This document shows, one piece after another, positions 47,355 through 59,012 of a stretch of DNA of 64,000 nucleotides. The DNA is taken from positions 20,862,501 through 20,926,500 of the forward strand of contig WPIO01000001.1 of the NCBI GenBank assembly GCA_009760855.2. The letters run 5' to 3'. This stretch comes from Cristatella mucedo (taxonomy: Eukaryota > Bryozoa > Phylactolaemata > Cristatellidae). Made by a program: the position numbers and the translations under genes. Each line of letters opens with the position of its first letter. The first letter of the stretch is position 1. The notes below the pieces were generated by a model, which saw nothing but the letters and a program-made list of their open reading frames with translations, searched no databases and was not told where the DNA came from.

Positions 47355-50300
47355 ATGAAGCGCGCTTCGGGTTCTTCGTCCGTCGCTGCGAGGGTTTCCG
47401 TCGGAGCTGAAGGACTGGGAAATGACAAATCTAGGATTCCTCGGCCGAGCTCCATCGGTACTACGATCCGCGGTCGCAGCTCTTCAACGGAACGCGGGCG
47501 GATACTGGTTCCGAACAATGTTTTACGCCAGCGCTCAAGTAGCTTTGGAAACGTAGCCCTCAATCCGTACGTTCAAGCGCGCCAGCGTCGCGTGACTTGT
47601 GTGACTGCCCTTCTGTCGCTAGCCCGGTTCGGATTGTTCGAAAGCACGCTGCCGGCCGGATGCTGCGGGCGCTTGGTGACGGTGAGCTAGCGTCGGCGTC
47701 AGCCGGTGGCTCTTTGACAACCCAGCGAGTTTGCCGCTCGTCGGTAGCTGCGCCATCAGAGTAAACAGCGATGCGGCTGTCCTCAGCTTCCAAGATCGCA
47801 CGCACGACCATGTGCGTGTGTGTTTGTATGTGTACGTGTGCGTGCGTGCGTGCGTTTGCGTGTTTGTGTGTGTGTGCGTGAATTTGTGTGTGTGTGTGTG
47901 TGTTAGTGTGAGAGCGTACACGTTTGAGTGTGCCAACGTTGGTGAGTGTGAGAGTACACGTGTATTTATATATGTTTGCATGTGTTTGTGTGTGTGTGTG
48001 CGTGTGTACGTGTGTACGTGTGTGTGTGTACGGGCATCTGTGCTTGCTCACTGTTGTATGTACATGTGCTTACGCACGTGCACATACACTTGAGTGTGCA
48101 TAATTGTAACACTTCTGGCCTCTTTCTTTTCTTTTGTATTGCATATCTTCCTAGTAACCACCATTTTTAAGAATTTAAACTTCATGCAACGCTTTTACTG
48201 TTCTCAGAAAAGTAAATGCTAAATTTTCTGTTCTCTAGCATTCACTAACAAGTTTAATCGCACTTTGTGTGCACATGTGGCCGATTTTTTTAGCTTTGCT
48301 TAGTTAACAGCTAATGCTCCATGTGTGCCCTTTCGCTGGAGCTGTGAACGCATGCAGTGAACCTGAGCCTAAATGCCAAAAAACAGACCGTGTACTGGGT
48401 TCTTTCCTGTTGCCTCTCGTTTCAGAGCAATAATAATGACGAAAGGGACTACACAACGGTAAGTATTTCATGTGGTTTGTGTTCTTGCCCAGTTGAATGC
48501 CAGCCACCTTGATACGTTTGCCTGTTCTTTTTAACTCAGTTATTCTCTTCTATTTGCCTATTAAGTGTGTGATTTAATGTCCTTATTTTGTCAACCCACT
48601 TGGTTTACCCCAACTGTGTACCTCCATTTGACCTTTTCTGTGCAAGTATATTTATGGACAGAGTTTTTGCTTGCTATTTAAACAGCAGTGGAAATGCACC
48701 TCTGCTTTTAATTGTTGTATGTGTCCATTTGACTCTTGTGGTGCTTACTGCACCATTACCAAGCAAGGATTCGTCAAAAAGTACTATACTTGGAAGTTAT
48801 TGTTGGTCAAGCAAATTAGATTTCAAGTTAAAATACTCTGATTGGGAATCTATACATTTGGCAGCGAGATAACCAACTTATTCACACTGCAAGGCCAGTG
48901 AAGTATTTTTGACAAATCATTGTTTGGTGCTGCCACAGTGGCCCAGCCTGTCGCCTGAATTAAACCCCCTAAGCTTGTGGCCTATATTTCCAGCCTGACA
49001 AGGAAGGTCATTAAGAATCTGGGTGGGACGATGTCATGCTAAGCGCTTACATACCAACAGCAAATGTGTTTTTTGGGGCTCTCAATAAATATTTGCACAC
49101 GCTTTGCATAACTTTAGTATGCCAGGTTTCTGGCATCATAGAAAACTCTCCTATTACCCCAACAAATTTACAGCAGCCATACTGCAAGGATTTTTTATAC
49201 CTGAGCATATAATATATCTGTGTGTGTGCCAGTGTGCGCACCTATATTAGTTGCCTATGTATACATAAAAAATGTAAATGTATGGGTGTCTTTGAAAGTT
49301 TGTATGTGCTCGAAATTCTCTCAAATTCTCTCAACGCCTCAAATTCTCTCAACTCACTTGCTGCATGCATTGATGACATCCACACATGGATGGCAGCAAA
49401 TTTTCTAAAACTGAACGATGATAAAACTAACTTACTAGTTATGGGCAAACCCAGTGGGATTCACAAATTGGAAAGGCTGACGCTCAAAATTGGCTCTGCC
49501 AGCATATTTCCAGTTGAATCAGCTCGAAATCTAGGTGTCATATTCCAAAGCGACCTCTCGTTAGACGACCATATCAGCTCCACAGTCAAATCTGCCTATT
49601 TTCAGCTTCATAACATTGCTAAAATTCGGGCTTGTTTAGATAAGGATACCACGTCCAAGTTGGTCCATGCATTCGTGATATCCCGTCTTGACTTCTGTAA
49701 CTCACAGCAAGCTGGCCTACCATCATGTGCAATCAGGCGATTACAGCTTGTGCAAAACTCTGCAGCTAGGCTTGTCTGTCGTGAGCATCGCAGTTGCCAC
49801 ATTACTCCACTTCTCGCCGACCTGCACTGGCTACCAGTCAAGCAACAGATTGACTTCAAGGTTTTGTCGCTCACTTTTAGGTCACTTCATTCTTTGGCTC
49901 CAGCCTATCTCTCAGATCTACTCCCACGTCAGGCCAAGCATCGTGCCACCTGCTTTTCGGAATCCAACAGTCTTCAAATACCTCGTACAAACCTCAAATC
50001 CTTTGGAGACCGTGTATTTAGTTTGTATGCTCCCAAGGCCTGGAACTCCCTCCCGACCTGCGTCAGAACATCCCCTGACCTGACCACATTTAAAAAGAAC
50101 TTAAAAACACGCCTATTTAGGACAGCATTTAGTGGGTCCCTGTGATTCGTCCTTGATATGCTTATGCGTGCTGACTTATGCTGTGCATGCTGCCACTAAC
50201 CACATTTGCATGCTGACCCTGTGCGTGTCACCCCTAACCATGTTATTCATTTGTTCGTTTATCAAGCATGATTTTACTCACCTTTCAATTGCATTTTCCT

Positions 50301-50683
50301 TTGCGGCAAATGTAGAGCGCCTATAGAGAGATTAAGTTCTCTGAGGGCACTTTATCAGTTGCATTATTATTATGATCGAAATAGAGGAATTCCCAAGATT
50401 TAGACGGTTCCCGACGGCAATGGCTTAGACGGCACGCGATATAATACCGAATCAATCTGTGCTCAGCTAAGTAGTTCCTTATCACATTCAGGCGCATGAG
50501 ACGCAAATTTTACGAGAAAAACCTTCCTGAAGTAGAAAAATCCATTTAAAATCGCATCTAATTCATGTTGTTGCACCTTGCTACAACTGACACAAGTATC
50601 GATGCTCTAGCACTTTTATCTAGATTTCATTCTATCTTCTATCTATCTTTATTCTACTATTTATTTATATTCTATATATATAT

Positions 50684-50758
<75 letters not shown>

Positions 50759-53700
50759 TATTCTACTATTTATCTATTTTATCTAGATTTATCTGGCTTT
50801 TATCTATCTATCCAGGTGACAAACGATCGGAATGGCAAATCTATGAAAACACGTCTTAAAGAGCAGATTTACTCCTGTAAAAATTTTGGTAACTTTTAAC
50901 TATCTGCAAGGCTTCGTACTTGGGGCTTGGGCTGGGCAAATCAGTCGTTCTACAGAGGTTATGCCAGCAACATATCCTTTCTAGGACTGCCCTTGTAAAT
51001 CGTGATTTCTCATTAAGCTGCCTGCAATGGGCTGGGGACCATACCCACGGAACCTTGGTTGACTTGCAAGAGTTGTGTGACTGATGAATCCAAGTTCATT
51101 AGTTTCAGCACTAGTAGGAGAGCTTATATGAAGTGGCTTATTGAGAAGCCTATAACGGTGGTTGTATTTGGGAGACCAAATGCTCGGCAGTAGAGCAGTA
51201 AGGGTATGGAGCTGTTGTGCAACAGCAGATACCAGAACTCGCTATCGCAAAAAAAGGCATTATGAGCCTGCATACATATTTAGACATTGTGAAAATTACC
51301 TGCATACATATTTAGACATTGTGAAAATTAGTGATATTCCAAGAGCAGTGGCATTCAGAGAGCTAAATATTGTATACTAACCGGATACCGATTCTTAGCA
51401 CCCAGCACTTTTGTTTGCTTTTGGGCAATGGTCCCAATCATGAGTATTCTCCACTGTCTTGCCAATGCCAGGCATGAGCCCTGATCTGAGCTCGATTGAA
51501 AAACTCCGTGAGGCTTTGGAGGGGGTATAACATCTTAAAGCATTCGTATTCCTTCTGGGGCTATCTTGTTTGAGGCCCCTTTGTCAATTCTGCCGAGAAA
51601 TTGCTCGGGAATTGTGCACAAAGATTTCTGATGCCATGCCAATCCACTATGGGAAGTGATTTAACAATATTGTGGTGCCACTTTGTATTAGCTAAAGTCA
51701 TTTATTAATTACCATGTTTTACTTTGTGTATCCCCTCTTTTTTCCAAAATTTTGGGTCCGGTAATGGAGAGGAGGCTTATACATGGGAGGTTACTTTTAT
51801 TGGCTTTAATATTTAAAAAGCAACTACGCACAACAACAATGTACTAAACAGTGTACCTGCTTTGAATGCCACCCAGTCGCCAAAATGTGTTCCATAGGCT
51901 TATTTATCTAGAAGTTTCAAGAGGTGTGGCATTCCAAATGCAATGGGCAGAACGGCAGATGATGCAGTTAATGAAGAGAGTGACTACGACAATTATGATA
52001 ACAAGAGTTTCCAACAAATTTCATGCCTGTGATATGAGCGAAGATGGCGAGGGTATCATCACCATTCCTGATTCAGAGGATAGTGATAGTGACATGATGA
52101 ACCGTAATAGCTCACTTGGTAAGGCGATTGCTTTTCACGACCTCGGTCCCGAGGTCGTGGGTTCGAATCCTGTGTTTATTCCCACTGCAAGCAGTGGTGA
52201 TAGTCGTAAAGGCTCTTCTGTTGCTATACAAAAAGAGGCTGTTAAATCAGCTAGTATTATTATTATGATAGTGACATGAGTGATTATTATGACTCTTGAT
52301 GTCGTTCAGTTCATTCAGTTATTGAATAAAATAGCTTTTCCAAAAAATTGATACCAAAATTGGGGACTTATACATTGGGGGGCTTATACCCGGTAAAATT
52401 ACGGCAAATATTGAATCGCAACATATTTATTTATCACCTAGCCCATGCAAAGCTATGCGCCTTGAAAGCAGAATGAGATGAATTAACCGGAAAGTCGTCA
52501 ACTTTTTTTAAGTATGGCAGCAAGCTTAAATTTGTGACGACACCTGTATATATTCATTTTTGGCTTGATTTTGGCTATTGATATTCACTTCCTTAATCAC
52601 TAGAGTAACCATTATGGCTATGACATTTATTTGAGATGTTAATAATTGTAGTTTAGTCGTAAATCAAGTTCCGTAAATCAGCTCGTGTTCTGATGATATT
52701 AACAGAGGATGAAAAGTCTTTTTGCTCTGTTTTTAGCATCAGATGAGTACTAGTCATGGTTAATGCTGCTTTACAGGGCACCGGATTTTCGCAAGGATAA
52801 AGAAGAAAACATCAAGATAGTTGTCAATGTGAGTAGCCCCTTGGCTTGCATGTACTTTCTAGGTATTTTCCATGTATGCCATTGGTGGTATTGTCTATTT
52901 ATCGTTTGTGCTTGGTCGGTAATAAGTCAACCTCGGCTGCTAAATCTTAGTGTGTTTTCTGAGTCACATACAATAAAGGGTGGCTGGCTTTAATAGCTTC
53001 ATTTATGTAGATGCAGTAGATTCCTATTGGCTTTCGCTCTACTTTTTGCAAGCAATAAAGATTTGCCTTCTGCATAACCTGATTCCGCAAGCGGGGTCAG
53101 AAAGTGCAAGTGCCTAACCCATGGGCATGACCAGCTAGCCTCTCCTTACTCTATGACTATAGCCTAGTTGCAAATGTGAGTACGGTTCCTTCTTGACGAT
53201 CACTCCTATTTTAGGTCTAGCCAGAGTAGAAAATGCTAGCAGTTCATCTGTATGTTTATATACTAAGGGCCGTAAGCAGTTACACATCTCACAGGGAGGC
53301 GTGTTTCCAAGGCCTCTGCAACTAGGAGAAGCATACTGGCAGTGGAAGTGAGCACCTAGCAATTTATCCCACCGAAATCATAAATGGTTCTAGACTAATG
53401 TCGCACATGTACCTCGATCTACAAAATATCGACAAGTTGGGATAAAAGTCGCCTGTGATGCAGAGGTTGGTAAAAAAAAATGTATTTGTGTGTGTATGTG
53501 TGTGTGTGTGCGCGCAAGGCGCGAGTGCGTGCATGTATATATATTGCTTCCTATTTATATCTGGATTAGACATGGTTTAAATAATCAGTGTCTCTTTCTT
53601 TGATATGGAAGTCTTCAGAGCTTCCCATGCCATCTTTAACATGTATATCTTTTGAAAGGTACCCTAAATCAATATTCGATTGCTAAACCGATTTTATCAG

Positions 53701-56700
53701 TATTTTCTTGTGTTATTAGTATAATCACGTAGGTTGCTCTGAAAGGCCACAATAAATATGGGCACTTACCCTTGTTTTTTGCATCTGGCTAGCAAGCCAA
53801 GAAAGCAATATTCACCATTTGTTATTGCCACTAGCAGGAATCATATTTTTTGGTGAAATTTCCTTTGCCAGTTCATTAAACTTCGAAATGCTGTAGGTGA
53901 TATCCTGATTGTATGTGTGGGTGTCATGGTCCGGTATTATGTACAAGGTGCTTAATTTCTTGTTTAAAGAACCTTGATTTTTGTTCCTATCCGGTTCGTC
54001 GATATCGTCTATCACTTCGAACTACGTGTGGTGAATGGCTGCTCAGGCACAAACTGAGACTCGTACTAACCTTGACAGCGGCTTAGTATACTTAGACCGA
54101 TCGTTGATATCCATTTCGCAAAGGTACAATCCCTGGCTTGGTCAGCACATGTCTGTTTGCACTTGTGGGACAATGCTACCAAGAATTCTCTTCAAAACTT
54201 AATCACGTCAGAGGCCAGAAGTCACCTCAGAAGCTGCATAAATAGTTGGCTTCTTCGTGTTTTTGGCTCACTGCTAGCAAGCCGAATTAATGTCGTTGGC
54301 AATTAACCCATAGTATTGCGTCCCAGTGCAAATCCGGCTGTCTTTGTTGGGTTGATTTTAATAGCCTGTAGTTCGATATAAACTGGAACATTTATTGTTG
54401 TATGACGTTTTGCCCGTTGTCTGAGGGCTTTTCGACTGTGGGTGTCTATTCCTTTGATATTTTTGACGGCTTGTCCAACTAAATAGACTGCACGTATGAG
54501 CTAACCGATTCTACCCTTAGTATAACCCTGTGCTTGTATCACATCTGACTCAGGGCTTATAGCCTGCTGCTGGTTTGGTGAGGACTGCTATTTGGGTTTT
54601 GGCAGTTTAATCGTAATTGGATTATGAGGCCGAGCAATGGCAAGGTGGTGATCTCATCATTCGATCGTTATGTCACACGAGAGCTCCCCATAAATCCAAG
54701 TTCACTTGGTTTGAGTGGTGAGCAGTGTCTGCACTGTCGATACTGAATTGGGTCTTGAAAGGGCTATCGGTAGGCTACTTGTCGTGAAAGGATCACATCT
54801 CGAGTATGGTCGGCTTTTTAGCTGAAGTCGTGCAGCTTGCCTCTTTTGCTTGTTTGATCCGATTTGGTTTTGTGGTGTTAGAGAATTACTCGACCGTGCT
54901 GACGGTATCGTGTAAAATGTATTTGTGCCTGTTCAACTCCTATTGATGGCACTGGAGATGCCATAGCAGTAGAGCAAATATCCAATTCTGTAGCAGAGAC
55001 GTGTGGCCTACACTACGCTATGCCGTCGCCCCTCACCTTCGCTGCACTGGTTCGTATGTACTGTGACAGTGAGCAAGTGCCACTCCTTCGACTCCTTGCA
55101 TGCTATCCGTTATTCTTGCAGTTATTTTATAATATGTGTTCTTCTTGCAGTTCCTTCGTGATTATTCTTACCCGGGGCCGTACAATCATAAGTTGCTACT
55201 TTCACCGTCGAGCAAGGATTATCTCAGCATCTTCCAGGTGAGAGGAAGTCGGCATCTGCAGCAGTAATGCAACATTTTCTTTAGCCACCGATCGGAAATC
55301 GTTCTGCCAGCTTTGACTGGTCTTCCTGCATGCGCACACTATGCAGCACACGTGCTGGCTTGCAGTTCATCTATTCGTTGCTGGATCCTGGCTACGAGCT
55401 AAGCTCGCGGCCCGAGGACGACATACCTGCACTGTATAAGGCCCTCGGCTACCCGTATGCCATCAGTCGCAGCGCCCTGCTCACCGTGGCTACGCCACAC
55501 ACGTGGCCGCTCCTGCTGCACGCCCTCTGCTGGCTCATCGGTCTTGCTCAGGTAAATGAGGCTGCTGCTGCCTGCTGCTTCTGGCTGGCTCCTCGTGCCA
55601 AAGCCGAGTGCTCGGTTGCTTGCGTTAGAGTGGCAGGCTATGGGTTCGCGACCGCTGGTCATGTGATGCCTAGTCACATTGTGCCATGGCCCTGCGACTT
55701 TTTTAAATCGTGCAATTTTTAGAGTGGCTAGATAATAACAACCAAGAACTGCTACTGGCAATATCACATTAATAACTTGGTATTTACTTGTTTAGTGCCT
55801 GTTGCCTCACCGTTAACTTGTATGTTATCTTATCTTCGTGTTTTGCTTCAATGTCGAGCTTACGACACAAGCTATATTAGCGGTACTCCACGCTGCTCAC
55901 AGTGCCATTTCAACTTGGCTTTGCTCGGAAGCTGGCCATCAGCTAAATGTGAGTGATACTCTGAGCACTTGCTGCAAAGCTGTAGGTGTCCAGATCCAGG
56001 GCTGTCCTAGTGCAGCCTCGGCAAATGCAGCCCACGAAACAGCAAGTCACTTTGCCTTGCTTCTGGCAGCTGCACTGTGCACGCTCATTGCTTTTCTACG
56101 GCAGGCAAAGTAGTACCGCTACAGACATTTATAGCTGCTCCTGACATACCTCTGCTGCACAGAAACGCAGCACACGCACTGGGACCAGAATTGACGGCCC
56201 TGTGACTGAACCCTGATTGAACTAGCGCATCTCTGAGTAAGGTTAGCGTGTTTTGGAATATAATTCATTGTATTCTGTTATGCAGACAGATAGCAATCAA
56301 TTTGGTCCGTACCTCAATTTTAAGCCGGAGTGCTTTCAGGCCTGATATTCCTCAGCATAAGAGGGTGCCGGCAGTGTCGGCAGGATGCTGGCAGGAAAAT
56401 ATTTTTAAGACTGAAACTGCTAATAATCTATCTGCAACTGATGTAGCTGATTAGCTTGCCAGCATTGCAGTGTTCCTACTCGTGCGCCTATCGATGTTAT
56501 CAGTATTTATTCCCTTAAGGTTAAGGGCTAGATGTTTTGCTATTATCTGTTAATAATTTGTTGTTGACGAAGGATCTAATGATTTTGGGTTACTAAAATG
56601 CTTCAGCTACTGGTGCACTTCGTAGCGTGTGGTGTTGTATGCCACTTTTGATTGATCTTGGCGATTTTGATCCCTCGATGCTGGCTTGGAACGAAATTGC

Positions 56701-57811
56701 CGAGCTCAGCGCAGAGAGACCAGTAAGCTTTCTTTGCCATCGGCCTTCATTTTAACTCCATTAGATTGTCATTTGATTTGATTTTCTGCTCTCCATTGTC
56801 CCTCTTTATGCGTACTGCAGGAGTTGACCCCCTTTTCGTTGCTTGCAAGCCTAGTGTGCCGATGCTGGAGCAGTGCCAAAACGCAATGACACTTGGGCTG
56901 TTTGCTAAGCAATGCCACAAGGACTTGGACAGTGGCTGTAACAGCTTGTCCAGTATTGTTTGACTCACTTCGTCGCATCTCACTGACTGTGACTGCTGGT
57001 CACAAGCCTATCAGCAGCCTAGCGTGCCTTTGCTCACCGCTGAATCGTGGTGGCCGTATGCACTTGATAAGGCCGACAATAGCACAGTGGTATACGACTG
57101 AGTCGGCTGCCGGGATGCTGTGGCAGTGTAGGAGCATTTTCGAGCAGTGCCTGAACTGATGCAGGTGCAGGCGCTCAACCACAGGCACATGTGCACTCAC
57201 TAGAAGAAGGCATAAGTTTTGTCTCGCTACAAAATTAGCCAGTTTTCCTAAAAGTTTTTCGAAAAAAACATAAGACCTGCTCAAAAAATATGCTCAAATC
57301 AGCGATGGAAAAATTAGTTCTCTCGCTAATACCGAAGTGAGCTGACAATGTATGGCTTCCTCCTAGAAAGAAAAACTGTTATGTTTTCATTTTGCCCCTA
57401 AAAATGACTTGTAGCCATCATTGAGGAAGCATGTGATATTCTGGATCAAGGGTTGTCATACCCAGGCACCTAGTTTACATGTCAGCTGTCAGAGTTATCT
57501 CTGTGCGAACTGTGTTTTAGCAAGCCGAATGGGTTAGCTGCAATTTGGATAATTTGCTGGAAGCGCCACTGCGATGCGGTGATGGTCAAGCACGTGACTC
57601 AGCACTCTTTGTTCTCTACACCGAGGAAACGTACGACCAGTTTATGGCTGGGATGAATAGCTTCGAAGCTATCGACGAGCAATTCCTAAAGAACATTGTC
57701 GGTAAGTGAGTGCAGAGGAAAAGGCCCAATCACGGAACTTTGCCATGGCCGGCGTTTGCTTGTATGAGCTGCATTAGTGCACGCTGGCTATATACTGCAT
57801 ATATACTATAT

Positions 57812-57886
<75 letters not shown>

Positions 57887-58969
57887 CGCACACTATATGT
57901 GCTTATACTGCAGTAGCTCTAGCTGGCCGGCCGCCCTTCGGCTTTGCGCCGGTCTCACATCTGTGCACGGTGCTCGAGCCCATGTTCACCAAGATCAATT
58001 CCTATGGAAATGTGTAGCGATAGCTAGCTCGAGTGTCCTGAGCTGTCGGAAAGATATCGCTTGTGAGCGTCCTATCCGGCGCAGTGCATCGAGTCGCAGG
58101 CTGGAGCAGCTGCCCCAGGATCCTAGCCGCAGATCACCGTGTGTGCCCCAGCCTCTTCCGCCATCGATCGACTGTAAGGAAGCAGGCGTGATTGGCCTGC
58201 TGCTTTGCGCCTCCTGCTTCCGTCCAGGCCCCGCGGAGGAGCTGGAGAAAGCTCGAAAGCTACGCGAGCAGCTGGCCAGTGAGCTGCAGCAGCTGGAGCA
58301 GACCAAGGCAAGTGAGGCTGCTGCTCCTGCTGAGCCTCCTGAGGGCGCCGCCAGGGGAGCGCTGGGACGATGTACTCTACAGACTGGCCTGGCGATTTGG
58401 CCGCATCGGCATGCCGCTACCGAGCTCACTGAGCTTGAGAGATCTTGGCCCTTTTTGGCGATTCGCTCGCTGACAATTACCTTTGTACAGATAGCGATAC
58501 AAGGTTTTCCAGACGATGCGAGCGGCTGCATCCGCACATGAGGACTTTCGTGACAGCCGGCTCGATGGTTCTGCTGGGGGCGTCGCTACTACTGAGGCTT
58601 TGCTTTTCATGAGGGCTTGTCTTTTTTCCTGTGCTTCAGTCCGGCCCCGTTAGCTGGACCGTGACGTTATGAGACAGAGGACTTGGGCATTGCTAGTCGT
58701 TTCTTTGCTCGCCCATGCACCTACCCACAGGGCCTGGATTCGTGCCCGCTCACTGGCTCTGCCTGTTCTGCAGGACTGCACCGGTGAGCTCGAGACAAAG
58801 CTGGCTCAATTGGAGCGAAGCAACGTTGAAATCCTGGAGTACACGGCCAATCTCGGCCTGCACGAGCAGCAGCTGCAAGCCAGCAGCGGGCAACTGGTCG
58901 AGCAGCTGAGGGCCGCTCGTGAGTATGCTCTCGTGTACTTGGAGCTCGTGCCGTGGGCAAATTCTGCTG

Positions 58970-59012
<43 letters not shown>

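Larger units (their letters stand above)
47355..52828 (+). other. NDC80: NDC80 exons 1-3: basic N-terminal tail and CH-domain entry
   Basis: Exon 1 (70 codons plus 2 bases) is Ser/Arg-rich (RGRSSSTERGR, RQRSSSFGN), fitting the Aurora-B-regulated tail. A donor GTACGT at 47567 gives phase 2. This joins the 33-base exon 48426-48458, itself joining 52777-52828 (APDFRKDKEENIKIVVN), which aligns with the PRPLNDKAFIQQCI entry of human NDC80. The stronger-looking donor GTGAGC at 47682 would put exon 3 out of frame. The resulting tail of about 80 residues equals the usual length. Confidence 0.6.

Noticed and set aside
47682-47687. GTGAGC as the donor of NDC80 exon 1
   Set aside because: It looks stronger than GTACGT at 47567, but it makes the joined exons 2 and 3 hit a stop. 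The 47567 donor keeps all ten exons in phase and gives the expected tail length.
47560-48093. Long frames rich in Thr-His or Val-Cys on both strands
   Set aside because: They are translations of the (TG)n-rich tract in NDC80 intron 1, not genes.
57895-58541. 214-codon plus-strand and 180-codon minus-strand frames near NDC80 exon 7
   Set aside because: Neither matches a known protein. GC-rich composition explains their openness, and exon 7 uses a different frame with correct splice phases.
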